A stretch of DNA of 64,000 nt, taken from NCBI RefSeq assembly GCF_900609055.1, contig NZ_UXAW01000058.1:1-64000 (forward strand), given 5' to 3'. Source of the stretch: Pseudogemmobacter humi. GTDB taxonomy: Bacteria; Pseudomonadota; Alphaproteobacteria; Rhodobacterales; Rhodobacteraceae. This document shows positions 17,784 through 26,415 of this stretch, in pieces (position 1 is the first letter of the stretch; every line of letters begins with the position of its first letter). The position numbers were made by a program, and so were the translations under genes. Below the pieces are notes generated by a model. That model did no database searches and had not been told where the DNA came from. It saw nothing but the letters and a program-made list of their open reading frames with translations.

Positions 17784-17934
17784 CGGTAACTTCCGCAAGC
17801 GACAGGCGTTCAGCCGCAGGGATTAGCGCAAAGGCGGGAAAAGGGAAAGCAGATGGGATTCGCCCGGCACCGGAAACAGGCTGTTGCCGGGGTTGTGGGG
17901 CGCGGCCCGGCGCATATCGTGATAAACCCGGCCC

Positions 17935-18054
17935 ATGAATATCTGGCTTCGCCCTCCTGGCCGTCCGCGCCGCCGGCCCCCGGTATGGGGGCTTTGCCTG
18001 ATGATGGCTCTGACCGCGATCGCCTTTTTGCAGGCGGGCGCCACCGGGCCGTAA
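17935..18054 (+). CDS. Candidate small membrane protein (39 aa)
   Basis: In the 391-base gap between pheT and ilvD an ATG at 17935 opens a 39-codon frame: a basic, proline-rich N-terminus (RPPGRPRRRPPVWG) followed by a hydrophobic helix (LCLMMALTAIAFLQAG) and a TAA stop. The positive-inside pattern is that of a single-pass membrane peptide. There is no strong Shine-Dalgarno sequence upstream, so this is only a candidate. The rest of the gap shows no further gene. Confidence 0.4.
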   Translation: MNIWLRPPGRPRRRPPVWGLCLMMALTAIAFLQAGATGP

Positions 18055-18174
18055 CGCCCTGCGGCATCGCTGCCGCGACCCCTTCGGCATCAGCTCCCGG
18101 CGGCGTTCTGACGCTTGCCCCTTCCGGGAGACGGGATTAATGGCTTTGCCAGCCATTTCCCCGGAGGACAGCCC

Positions 18175-19908
18175 ATGCGCAATGAGCGTTTCGACAAATC
18201 GAAACTTCCCAGCCGCCATGTGACCGAGGGCCCCGCCCGCGCGCCGCACCGCAGCTATTTCTACGCTATGGGCATTTCCGAGGAAGAGATCCATCAGCCC
18301 TGGGTCGGCGTCGCCACCTGCTGGAACGAGGCCGCGCCCTGCAACATCGCGCTGAACCGTCAGGCGCAGTCGGTGAAGATGGGCGTCAAGAAGCAGGGCG
18401 GCACGCCGCGCGAATTCACCACCATCACCGTGACCGACGGCATCGCCATGGGGCATGAGGGGATGCGCTCGTCGCTGGCCTCGCGCGATGCCATCGCCGA
18501 TACGGTCGAGCTGACCATGCGCGGCCATTGCTATGACGCGCTGGTGGGCCTTGCGGGCTGCGACAAATCGCTGCCGGGGATGATGATGGCGATGGTGCGG
18601 CTGAACGTGCCGAGCGTCTTCGTCTACGGCGGCTCGATCCTGCCGGGCAAGCTGAACGGCAAGGATGTGGTGGTCCAGGACGTGTTCGAGGCGGTCGGCA
18701 AACACGCCGCGGGCACGATGTCGGATGCCGAGCTTCAGATCCTCGAACGTGTCGCCTGCCCGAGCGCGGGGGCCTGCGGCGGGCAATATACCGCGAACAC
18801 CATGGCCTGCGTGTCTGAGGCCATCGGGCTGGCGCTCCTGAACTCGTCGGGCGCCCCCGCGCCTTACGAGAGCCGCGACCAGTATGGCGATTTCTCGGGC
18901 CAGGCGGTGATGAACCTGATCCACAAGAACATCCGCGCCCGCGACGTGGTGACGAGGAAGGCGCTGGAAAACGCCGCCCGCGTGGTGGCCTGCACCGGCG
19001 GCTCGACCAATGGCGGGTTGCACCTTCCCGCCATCGCGCATGAGGCCGGGATCGACTTCGACCTGTTCGATGTCTGCGATATCTTCCGCGACACGCCCTA
19101 TTTCGTGAACCTGCGCCCGGGCGGCGAATATGTCGCCAAGGACCTGCACGAGGCCGGCGGCGTGCCGGTCGTCATGAAGGAACTGGCGAAGGCGGGGCTT
19201 TTGCACCTCGACTGCCTCACCGCCTCGGGTGAGGAACTGGGCGAAAGCCTCGGCCGCATCACCCATGAGCCCGACGGCAAGGTGATCCATTTCATCGACA
19301 AGCCGCTCACGAAAACCGGCGGCGTGGTCGGTCTGCGCGGCAATCTGGCGCCCGATGGCGCCATCGTGAAGGTCGCCGGGATGTCTGAGGCCGAACAGGT
19401 CTTCACCGGCCCGGCCCGCGTGTTCGAATGTGAGGAAGAAGCCTTCGAGGCGGTGCAGCGCCGCGACTACAAGGAAGGCGATGTGATCGTCATCCGCAAT
19501 GAGGGCCCCGCAGGCGGGCCGGGGATGCGCGAGATGCTCTCGACCACGGCGGCACTGTCGGGCCAGGGCATGGGCAAGAAGGTGGCGCTGATCACCGACG
19601 GCCGGTTCTCGGGCGCGACGCGGGGCTTCTGTGTCGGCCATGTCGGCCCCGAGGCCGCGCATGGCGGGCCGATCGCGCTGCTCAGGAATGGCGACATGAT
19701 CACCCTGAACGCGGTGACGGGCGAATTGTCGGTGGCGCTGTCGGACGAGGAACTGGCGAAGCGCAAGGCCGAGTGGAAAGGCGCGAAGCCGACCGATTAC
19801 AATTCGGGATCGCTGTGGAAATACGCGAAACTCGTCGGCTCGGCCCGCTATGGCGCCGTCACCCATCCGGGGGCAAAGTCCGAGACCCATGTCTATATGG
19901 ATCAGTAA
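18175..19908 (+). CDS. ilvD: Dihydroxy-acid dehydratase
   Basis: Fe-S dehydratase converting 2,3-dihydroxyisovalerate to alpha-ketoisovalerate (and the isoleucine equivalent), feeding branched-chain amino acids and pantothenate. The 577-residue protein shows the cluster-binding cysteines in [11 protein letters not shown] and [18 protein letters not shown] and the C-terminal block [19 protein letters not shown]. The ATG at 18175 is preceded by CCGGAGGAC. The last 20 bases overlap the following lipoprotein gene, suggesting coupled translation. Confidence 0.96.
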   Translation: MRNERFDKSKLPSRHVTEGPARAPHRSYFYAMGISEEEIHQPWVGVATCWNEAAPCNIALNRQAQSVKMGVKKQGGTPREFTTITVTDGIAMGHEGMRSSLASRDAIADTVELTMRGHCYDALVGLAGCDKSLPGMMMAMVRLNVPSVFVYGGSILPGKLNGKDVVVQDVFEAVGKHAAGTMSDAELQILERVACPSAGACGGQYTANTMACVSEAIGLALLNSSGAPAPYESRDQYGDFSGQAVMNLIHKNIRARDVVTRKALENAARVVACTGGSTNGGLHLPAIAHEAGIDFDLFDVCDIFRDTPYFVNLRPGGEYVAKDLHEAGGVPVVMKELAKAGLLHLDCLTASGEELGESLGRITHEPDGKVIHFIDKPLTKTGGVVGLRGNLAPDGAIVKVAGMSEAEQVFTGPARVFECEEEAFEAVQRRDYKEGDVIVIRNEGPAGGPGMREMLSTTAALSGQGMGKKVALITDGRFSGATRGFCVGHVGPEAAHGGPIALLRNGDMITLNAVTGELSVALSDEELAKRKAEWKGAKPTDYNSGSLWKYAKLVGSARYGAVTHPGAKSETHVYMDQ

Positions 19909-20491
19909 GTTCCTCTTCCCCGCGCTGCTGCTTGCGGCCTGCGTTCCCGCCACCACCGGCGGGGGCAGCGGGGCGAGCGTCAGTTTCCTGAACGGCGAGA
20001 TCCGCGCGGTCCCGCCGTCGGGCTATTGCACCGATCCGCGCGCCAGCCACGATTCCGGCCAGGGCGCGGTGATCCTGATGGGCCGCTGCCCGGGGAAGGG
20101 GGCCGCCGTCCCGGCGCTGATCACCGTCACGCTTGGGGCGCCCGGATCCTCGGCGGTGCTGAAGAACGGTGCGAAGGCTTTGTCGGACTATTTCGTCTCT
20201 CCCCCCGGCCGCGCCGCGCTGGCGCGCGACGGCCGGCCCGGCTCGGTGCGGGTGGCGAAGACCGCGCTTTCCGAAGGCGCGCTGGTGCTGCGGGTCGAGG
20301 ACCGGGCGGTCGGCGGCTACTGGCGCGCGGTGCTGGGGCTGAAGGGGCGGCTCGTCACCATCTCGGTCATGGCCCCCGAAGGCGCCAGCCTGCCCGAAGA
20401 AGCCGGGCGTGAGATTCTGGAGCGGACCATGGCCTCGATGCGCGCGGCCAACCGCAGCGCGGCGGCGAAACCCGCGGCAACCACCGATTAA
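19889..20491 (+). CDS. Lipoprotein of unknown function
   Basis: A 200-residue protein whose start at 19889 lies inside ilvD in another frame. It begins with a lipoprotein signal: hydrophobic [11 protein letters not shown] with the lipobox cysteine near residue 18, then a Gly/Ser-rich linker. The mature part has a small cysteine-containing domain ([19 protein letters not shown]) and no catalytic motif that I recognise. Probably an outer-membrane or periplasmic lipoprotein transcribed with ilvD. Confidence 0.75.
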   Translation: MSIWISKFLFPALLLAACVPATTGGGSGASVSFLNGEIRAVPPSGYCTDPRASHDSGQGAVILMGRCPGKGAAVPALITVTLGAPGSSAVLKNGAKALSDYFVSPPGRAALARDGRPGSVRVAKTALSEGALVLRVEDRAVGGYWRAVLGLKGRLVTISVMAPEGASLPEEAGREILERTMASMRAANRSAAAKPAATTD

Positions 20492-20592
20492 GCTATTGGC
20501 AGAATGATCGTTTTCCTGCGATATGGGGGCGGTTTCCATTCCGCAGACATTCGCGCGCCCCGCCGGGGGAGGCGAGGCAAGAGGACAGGGCA

Positions 20593-21366
20593 ATGGCAGG
20601 GGGGCTGAGGGGGGTTCTGGACCGGCTGCTGTTCCGCCGGGCGCTGGCGCGCTGGTCGCGCAGCGCGGCAGAGACCCCGGGCATGGCCCTGTCCGAACTG
20701 CGTGCCCTGCGCGGCGTGGCCCGCCAGACCCGCCGCCAGATCGACCGCCTGCTGCATGAGGCGGAATACCGGCTGGGGCTGCCGGTGATCGGTTCGAACT
20801 CGTTCCGCCGGCTGCCCGGCACCGACTGGGCCTGGCGCCCCGATCTGTGGAAAGGGCCGATCCCGGTCCCCGGCATGGCCTCGGTCCAGGGCCGCTCGCT
20901 GATCAGCGCTGGCACGACCCTGTTCCACGACTGCCGCCGCTCGGAACTGACGGTGCGCCAGATCCGCAATACGCGCGAAGAGGATGTGGCGCCCTTCGGC
21001 TTCCGCATGGACGTGTTCCGCTTCGACGGCTCGTTTCTCTCGCTGGTGCTCGATCTGCCGGAAGAGGCGGCGCAGGGGCTGAAACTGCGGCATCTGATCC
21101 GGCTCGACGCCATCGTCGAGATGGAGAAGCCGCTGGAGATCTTCGTGCGGCTCAACATCAAGCACGGGCCGAATGTCGAACAGGTGGTGCGTGAGCTGCC
21201 GCTTTCGGGCGATGAGATGATGGTGGAATTCGACCTGGCCTATACCAGGGTCAACGAGAAGCGGGTCGAGAAACTCTGGATCGACCTGATTTTCGAGGGC
21301 CCCGAGATGAACCAGGTCATCCTTCGGGATCTGACGATCAGCCGCAGGCCGCGGGCGGAATTGTGA
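20593..21366 (+). CDS. Conserved hypothetical protein (possibly DUF6478-like)
   Basis: A 257-residue soluble protein with no signal peptide. Its N-terminus is basic and helical (RGVARQTRRQIDRLLHEA), its middle and C-terminal parts are strand-rich and contain WAWRPDLWKGPIPVPG and a VRLNIKHGPNVEQV block. Similar proteins of this length occur in Rhodobacterales as an uncharacterised family, from memory DUF6478, which I cannot verify. Followed 10 bases later by another unknown gene on the same strand. Confidence 0.65.
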   Translation: MAGGLRGVLDRLLFRRALARWSRSAAETPGMALSELRALRGVARQTRRQIDRLLHEAEYRLGLPVIGSNSFRRLPGTDWAWRPDLWKGPIPVPGMASVQGRSLISAGTTLFHDCRRSELTVRQIRNTREEDVAPFGFRMDVFRFDGSFLSLVLDLPEEAAQGLKLRHLIRLDAIVEMEKPLEIFVRLNIKHGPNVEQVVRELPLSGDEMMVEFDLAYTRVNEKRVEKLWIDLIFEGPEMNQVILRDLTISRRPRAEL

Positions 21367-21376
21367 GGGGTGCAGA

Positions 21377-21772
21377 ATGAGCGATTGCGTGAAACTGTCC
21401 CAGACCCGCATCCGCGCGGGCGTGTGGGAGGGGATCCTGTCGGGTGCGGGCGATGTGCCCCCCGCGCTGGAAGTCGCCCTGCGCGAACGCGCGCTGGCGG
21501 GCCTGTCCGTCACCCCGGTCGCGGGCCGCAGCGGCGAATATGCGGTCAGGGTGCCGATCCCGGCGGATGTGCTGAGCGAGGGGGTGCAGACCTTCCTGAT
21601 CCGTCGCAAGGAAGACGGGGCGGGCGACACGGTGCTGGCGCATTTCACCATCATCACCGGCGTGGCGATGGAGGACGATCTGCGCGCCGAGTTCGACCTT
21701 TTGCGCGCCGAACTCGACATGCTCAAACGCGCCTTCCGCCGGCATTGCCTGGAAACCATGGCGCAGGGCTGA
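21377..21772 (+). CDS. Hypothetical protein, 131 aa
   Basis: Small soluble protein with no recognised domain; an N-terminal strand-rich region (RIRAGVWEGIL, GEYAVRVPIPADVL) and a C-terminal helix rich in Leu/Asp/Glu (DLLRAELDMLKRAF) that could be a coiled coil. It lies 10 bases after the preceding gene and shares its orientation, so the two are probably co-expressed partners. A full composite repeat follows the stop. Confidence 0.6.
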   Translation: MSDCVKLSQTRIRAGVWEGILSGAGDVPPALEVALRERALAGLSVTPVAGRSGEYAVRVPIPADVLSEGVQTFLIRRKEDGAGDTVLAHFTIITGVAMEDDLRAEFDLLRAELDMLKRAFRRHCLETMAQG

Positions 21773-21781
21773 ACCGGCGCA

Positions 21782-21887
21782 GGGGGCTTTGCCCCCGTCT
21801 TCGCTTTCGCGAAGACTCCCCCAGGATATTTTCAGACAGAAAATGAACCCGGGACTGCCCCTGTCATTTTCTGTCTCTTAAATATCC
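21782..21887. repeat. Composite palindromic repeat, copy 3 (full)
   Basis: Hairpin GGGGGC-TTT-GCCCCC (21782-21796), hairpin GTCTTCGC-TTTC-GCGAAGAC (21797-21816), and a long arm pair (21824-21845 and 21864-21887) built on GGATATTTTCAGACAGAAAA with one indel. It sits between convergent genes and can end transcription from both sides. Arm sequence differs from copies 1 and 2, marking a second arm subtype. Confidence 0.8.
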
Positions 21888-21927
21888 CCGCGCGGCGCGC
21901 ATCCGCTCCCTTCAGGGAGCGGACCAC

Positions 21928-23409
21928 TTACATTCTTCCGGTTTTCCTCAGCCGCACATGCCAGGACAAAGCCTCTTCCAGGATATGCGGGGTGTGGCCG
22001 CCGAAGGCGAGCGCACGGCGGTAGTAATCGGCGAGGCTTTCGCGCCAGTCGGGATGGGCGCAGTTCCCGATGATCTTCACCGCGCGCTCGCGCGGCGCGA
22101 GGCCGCGCAGATCGGCGAGGCCCTGTTCGGTCACGAGGATGTCCACGTCATGTTCGGTGTGATCGACATGGCTCACCATCGGCACCACCGAGGAGATCGC
22201 GCCGCCTTTGGCGATGGATTTGGTCACGAACACCGACAGCATCGCATTGCGCGCGAAATCGCCCGAGCCGCCGATCCCGTTCATCATCTGCGTGCCCATC
22301 ACATGGGTGGAATTGACGTTGCCGTAGATGTCGAATTCCAGCGCGGTGTTGATCGCGATCAGGCCGAGGCGGCGCACCACCTCGGGGTGGTTGGAAATTT
22401 CCTGTGGGCGCAGGATCAGCCTGGGCTTGTAGCGGTCGAAATGCGGCATCACTTCGGCGTTCTTTTCGGCCGAAAGCGTGATCGAGGAACCCGAGGCGAA
22501 GCTGAGCTTGCCGGCATCCATCAGATCGAAGGTCGAATCCTGCAAGACCTCGGAATACATCCGCAGATCCTCAAACGGGCTGTCGATCAGCCCGTGCAGC
22601 ACCGCATTCGCAATCGTGCCGATCCCGGCCTGCAACGGCGCCAGCCGCCGCGTCAGCCGCCCCGCCGCCATCTCGGATTCGAAAAACCGGATCAGATGGC
22701 CGGCGATGGCGCGGGTCTCGTCGTCGGGCGGCCGGATCGCGGCCGAGCTGTCGTGTTTTTCGGTGATCACGATGGCGGCGATCTTCGCCGGGTCGATCGG
22801 GATCCAGGGCGTGCCGATCCGGCTGTCGCAGGTCACCACCGGAATCGGCATCCGGTTCGGGAAATAGCTGGGGATATAGACATCGTGCAGCCCCTCGAAT
22901 GACAGGGGCTGGGCGGTGTTGATCTCGATGATCACCTGTTTCGCCAGAATCGCGAAACTCGCCGAATTGCCAATCGAGGTGGTGGGGATGATCCCGCCGT
23001 CCGAGGTGATCGAGGCCGCCTCGATCACCGCCACATCCACCGGCGGAATCTGGCCGCGGCGCAGTTGCTCCACCGTTTCCGACAGATGCTGGTCGATGAA
23101 CATCACCTCGCCCGCGTTGATCGCGCGGCGCAGCCCGGCATCCGACTGGAACGGCATCCGCCGCGCCGTCACCTTCGCCTCGGCGAGGATCTTGTCGAGG
23201 TCGTGGCCGAGGCTCGCCCCGGTCATCAGGGTGATTTTCAGCGGATCATGCTTTGCGCGTTCGGCCAAAGCCAGCGGCACCGCCATCGCCTCGCCCGCGC
23301 GGGTGAAGCCCGACATGCCGACGACCATCCCGTCTTTGATCAGCGCCGCCGCCTCGGACGCCGACATGACGCGCGCGTGCAGGGCTTCGTGGCGGATACG
23401 GTCGTGCAT
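21928..23409 (-). CDS. Acetyl-CoA hydrolase/transferase family (succinyl-CoA:acetate CoA-transferase-like)
   Basis: A 493-residue class I CoA-transferase of the AarC/Cat1 type, probably exchanging CoA between succinyl-CoA and acetate. Family blocks include GMSGFTRAGEAMAVPLAL near the N-terminus, PLQAGIGTIANAVL in the middle, MYSEVLQDSTFDLMDAG with a glutamate that fits the catalytic position of the family, and GIGGSGDFARNA near residue 385. The ATG at 23409 has a perfect AGGAGG site; ten further upstream codons are not conserved. It is alone on its strand. Alternative: a plain acetyl-CoA hydrolase, which sequence alone cannot rule out. Confidence 0.88.
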   Translation of the reverse strand: MHDRIRHEALHARVMSASEAAALIKDGMVVGMSGFTRAGEAMAVPLALAERAKHDPLKITLMTGASLGHDLDKILAEAKVTARRMPFQSDAGLRRAINAGEVMFIDQHLSETVEQLRRGQIPPVDVAVIEAASITSDGGIIPTTSIGNSASFAILAKQVIIEINTAQPLSFEGLHDVYIPSYFPNRMPIPVVTCDSRIGTPWIPIDPAKIAAIVITEKHDSSAAIRPPDDETRAIAGHLIRFFESEMAAGRLTRRLAPLQAGIGTIANAVLHGLIDSPFEDLRMYSEVLQDSTFDLMDAGKLSFASGSSITLSAEKNAEVMPHFDRYKPRLILRPQEISNHPEVVRRLGLIAINTALEFDIYGNVNSTHVMGTQMMNGIGGSGDFARNAMLSVFVTKSIAKGGAISSVVPMVSHVDHTEHDVDILVTEQGLADLRGLAPRERAVKIIGNCAHPDWRESLADYYRRALAFGGHTPHILEEALSWHVRLRKTGRM

Positions 23410-23536
23410 GAAATCCTCCTCGGGTGGTTCGGGCCTCATCTGCCGCTGCCGGGCGGGTTGCGCAATCGCTGTCTGGCACGGTGCAGGGCAACCCTGATAT
23501 GACTTAAACGCAATCCTGTTGCGAAAAACGCATGGC

Positions 23537-24007
23537 TCAGGCGGTCAGCGCGGCGGCTTTCGCCCCCAGCACCCGCAGCGCGTCCTGCGGTGCGATCCCC
23601 AGCAGAAGACCACGCTGGCCCGCGTTGATCCAGACCTTTGCCGCCGTGCAGGCGGCGGCCTCAAAGGCGACCGGCACCCGTTTCATCGCGCCGAAGGGGG
23701 AGATGCCGCCGACATGATAGCCGGTCAGTTTCTCAGCCTTCGCGGGCGGCATCATCGCGGCATCCTTCGCTCCGAATGCCAGGGCCACCTTCTTCATCGA
23801 AAGCGTCGCATCCGAGGGGATCACGCAGCAGGCCGCCCGCCCGTCCGCCTCGACCATCAGCGTTTTCAGCACCAGCGCCGGATCGAGCCCGAGCGCCAGC
23901 GCCGCCGCCATGCCGATCCGGTCCGCCGCCGGGTCGTAGTCGTAGGGATGCAGGGTGAAGGCCACCCCGGCCTTCGTCAGCATCTGCGTGCCGCGGGTCG
24001 CTGCCAT
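23537..24007 (-). CDS. ybaK: Cys-tRNA(Pro) deacylase (YbaK/EbsC family)
   Basis: Trans-editing enzyme that hydrolyses cysteine mischarged on proline tRNA. The 156-residue protein has the YbaK fold marks: lysine in SMKKVALAFGAKDA, the GGISPFGAMK loop, and a conserved C-terminal WINAGQRGLLLGI block. Its start codon overlaps the map stop by one base (TAATG), so it is translated behind map in one operon. Confidence 0.92.
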   Translation of the reverse strand: MAATRGTQMLTKAGVAFTLHPYDYDPAADRIGMAAALALGLDPALVLKTLMVEADGRAACCVIPSDATLSMKKVALAFGAKDAAMMPPAKAEKLTGYHVGGISPFGAMKRVPVAFEAAACTAAKVWINAGQRGLLLGIAPQDALRVLGAKAAALTA

Positions 24008-24813
24008 TATTCCCAGGTGCGGAAGAACTTGCCGGTGGGCGAGAGGGTGAAGATCTCGCAGCCGGTCGCGGTCACGCCGATGGAATGCTCGTATTGCGCC
24101 GAGAGCGATTTGTCGCGCGTCACCGCGGTCCAGTCGTCGGCGAGGATCTTGGTCTCGGGCCGGCCCAGATTGACCATCGGCTCGATGGTGAAGAACATGC
24201 CTTCCTCCAGCACCGGGCCGCGGCCGGGGCGGCCGTAATGCAGCACGTTGGGTGGCGCGTGGAACACCAGCCCCAGCCCGTGGCCGCAGAAATCGCGCAC
24301 CACCGACATGCGCTGCGCCTCGACGAAAGACTGGATCGCATGGCCGATGTCGCCGAAGGTATTGCCGGGCTTCACCTCGGCAATGCCGCGCATCAGCGCC
24401 TCATGGGTGACCTCGATCAGCCGCTCTGCCTTGCGCGGCAGCGCGCCGGCCACATACATCCGGCTGGAATCGCCATACCAGCCGTCGGCGATCACCGTCA
24501 CGTCGATATTGGTGATATCGCCCTCTTGCAGCACCTTCGGCCCCGGAATCCCGTGGCAGACCACATGGTTGATCGAGATGCACGAGGCGTGCTGATAGCC
24601 CTTGTAGCCGATCGTGGCCGAGATCAGCCCGCGCCGCGCGATCTCCTCGCGGATGAAATCGTCCAGCTCCGCAGTGGTGACGCCCGGCTTCACCAGAGGC
24701 GCCAGCATGTCGAGGATTTCCGCGACCTGGCGCCCGGCCTCGCGCATTCCCGCAAAATCCGCATCTTCGTAGATGCGGATACCATCCTTCGTGATCCGTC
24801 CGCGCGTGTCCAT
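24007..24813 (-). CDS. map: Methionine aminopeptidase, type I
   Basis: Removes the N-terminal methionine from nascent proteins. The 268-residue sequence has the conserved metal-binding set: Asp in NIDVTVIADGWYGDSS, His in GHGLGLVFH, Glu in FTIEPMVN and in YEHSI, and the substrate histidine in NHVVCHGIPGPK. The start at 24813 (MDTRGRITKDGIRIY) was preferred because the upstream in-frame residues are not conserved. Upstream lies a half-copy of the composite repeat. Confidence 0.96.
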   Translation of the reverse strand: MDTRGRITKDGIRIYEDADFAGMREAGRQVAEILDMLAPLVKPGVTTAELDDFIREEIARRGLISATIGYKGYQHASCISINHVVCHGIPGPKVLQEGDITNIDVTVIADGWYGDSSRMYVAGALPRKAERLIEVTHEALMRGIAEVKPGNTFGDIGHAIQSFVEAQRMSVVRDFCGHGLGLVFHAPPNVLHYGRPGRGPVLEEGMFFTIEPMVNLGRPETKILADDWTAVTRDKSLSAQYEHSIGVTATGCEIFTLSPTGKFFRTWE

Positions 24814-24889
24814 CCGGCCTCTCTTTCGCGCGTTTAGATAGGCAATCCGGCGGAAAAAGGCCAGAGGCCGACATGCTGACCTTCTGATC

Positions 24890-24940
24890 TTCATCCTGAT
24901 CTAAATATCCTCCGGGGGTGCGGGGGTGGAAAACCCCCGC
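24890..24940. repeat. Half-copy of composite repeat plus hairpin, copy 4
   Basis: One arm (TTCATCCTGATCTAAATATC, 24890-24909) without its partner, followed by the hairpin GCGGGGGT-GGAAA-ACCCCCGC (24920-24940). It sits between the divergent map and molybdopterin-binding gene, so a terminator role is unlikely here; it looks like a decayed or partial insertion of the family. Confidence 0.65.
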
Positions 24941-24985
24941 CTGCGCGGTTTATATCTGGCGTAAACGCAGGATACGGAGACGCCC

Positions 24986-25705
24986 ATGCCCAATCCCACG
25001 GCGGCGATGCTGGTCATCGGGGATGAGATCCTCTCGGGCCGCACCCGCGATTCCAACCTGTGGTATCTGGCGGGCGAGATGACCCGCGCCGGGATCGACC
25101 TCGCAGAGGCGCGGGTGGTGGGCGACGATCACGCCTCTATCGTGGCGGCGGTGCGGGCGCTGTCCGCGGCGCATGATTACGTCTTCACCTCGGGCGGAAT
25201 CGGGCCGACCCATGACGACATCACCGCCGATGCGGTGGCCGAGGCTCTGGGCGCGAAGATCGGCCACCGCCCCGACGCCATGGCGCTGCTGAAAGCGCAT
25301 TACGAACGCCAGGGCCTGCCGTTCAACGAGGCCCGCGCCCGGATGGCGCGCATCCCCGACGGGGCGGCGCTGATCGACAATCCGATCTCGGTCGCGCCGG
25401 GATTCATCCTCGGCAATGTCCATGTCATGGCCGGGGTGCCGAACATTTTCGAGGCGATGCTGGCCTCGGTCATGCCGCGGCTGACCGGCGGCGCGCCGCT
25501 TCTGTCGCAGAACCTGCGGGTGATGCGGGGCGAGGGCGAGATCGCCGGCGAATTCGGCAGGCTGGCGGCCGATTTTCCCGATCTGTCGATGGGGTCCTAT
25601 CCGTTCCAGCAAAGCGGCGCTTTCGGCACCAATCTGGTGATCCGCGGCACCGATCCGGCGCGGATCGACCAGGCGATGATGCGGCTGGTGGGGCTGTTCG
25701 GATGA
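24986..25705 (+). CDS. Molybdopterin-binding (CinA N-terminal domain) protein
   Basis: A 239-residue stand-alone CinA N-terminal (MoCF) domain protein. Conserved blocks are IGDEILSGRTRDSNLWYLA near the N-terminus and TSGGIGPTHDDIT near residue 70, the dinucleotide-binding loop of MoaB/MogA/CinA domains. The nicotinamide-deamidase half of full CinA is missing. Related short proteins are often named competence/damage-inducible protein A, without clear function. ATGA overlap with the following GNAT gene. Confidence 0.88.
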   Translation: MPNPTAAMLVIGDEILSGRTRDSNLWYLAGEMTRAGIDLAEARVVGDDHASIVAAVRALSAAHDYVFTSGGIGPTHDDITADAVAEALGAKIGHRPDAMALLKAHYERQGLPFNEARARMARIPDGAALIDNPISVAPGFILGNVHVMAGVPNIFEAMLASVMPRLTGGAPLLSQNLRVMRGEGEIAGEFGRLAADFPDLSMGSYPFQQSGAFGTNLVIRGTDPARIDQAMMRLVGLFG

Positions 25706-26409
25706 CGCCCGCTTTGCTCGCCGCGGTGCTGGAGGCGACCTGGCCCCCGGCCTCGGTGCGCGATCTCGGCCCGTTCCGTCTGCGCGAGGGCGCGGGCGGC
25801 GGCAAAAGGGTTTCGGCGGCATCGGTCTCCGGCCCCTGGACCGGGGCCGATCTGGACCGGGCCGAGGCGGCGATGGCCGAGCCGCTTTTCGTTCTGCACC
25901 CGGGCGACGAGGCGCTGGACGCGGCGCTGGCGGCGCGCGGCTATGACATCGCCGATTCCGTGCTGGCCTATGCCGGTGACGTGGCGGCACTGGCCCGCGA
26001 GGTGCCGCCGCTCGCCGCCTTCCCGCACTGGCCGCCGCTGGAGGTCGCGCGCGGGATCTGGGCGCGGGGCGGCATCGGCCCCTCGCGCCTTGCGGTGATG
26101 GAGCGGGTGCGGGGTCCGAAGGTCGCGATCCTCGGCCGGATGAAGGACCGCCCCACCGGGGTGGCCTTTGTGGCCTGCCTGGAGGGCGAGGCCATGCTTC
26201 ACGCGCTGGAAGTCCCCGAGGCCTGGCGGCGCCAGGGCGTCGGCGCCACGCTGATCGCGGCGGCGGCGATCTGGGCGGCGGGGCAGGGGGCAGGGCGGCT
26301 GTCCCTTGTGGTGAAAGAGCAAAACCTTGCCGCCCGCGCGCTTTATGATCGCGCCGGGATGGCGGTTGTGGGACAATATCATTATCGGGCGCTTTCGCCC
26401 AAACCCTGA
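25702..26409 (+). CDS. GNAT family N-acetyltransferase
   Basis: A 235-residue protein with a C-terminal GNAT fold. Motif A is LEVPEAWRRQGVGATLI (residues about 170-186, the RRQGVG acetyl-CoA loop) and motif B includes NLAARALYDRAGM. The N-terminal part is weakly conserved. The gene overlaps the CinA-N gene and is followed 6 bases later by the OmpA-like gene, so the three form an operon of unrelated-looking functions. Substrate unknown. Confidence 0.9.
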   Translation: MTPALLAAVLEATWPPASVRDLGPFRLREGAGGGKRVSAASVSGPWTGADLDRAEAAMAEPLFVLHPGDEALDAALAARGYDIADSVLAYAGDVAALAREVPPLAAFPHWPPLEVARGIWARGGIGPSRLAVMERVRGPKVAILGRMKDRPTGVAFVACLEGEAMLHALEVPEAWRRQGVGATLIAAAAIWAAGQGAGRLSLVVKEQNLAARALYDRAGMAVVGQYHYRALSPKP

Positions 26410-26415
26410 CTTTCG

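Noticed and set aside
17692-19956. A 754-codon minus-strand frame opposite ilvD.
   Set aside because: Antisense to a complete dihydroxy-acid dehydratase; His/Arg/Gly-rich with no family pattern.
23457-23523. CGCAA-TCCTG-TTGCG and TTGCGCAA upstream of the CoA-transferase, possible regulator sites.
   Set aside because: Five-base stems are short and frequent in such DNA; no second line of evidence.
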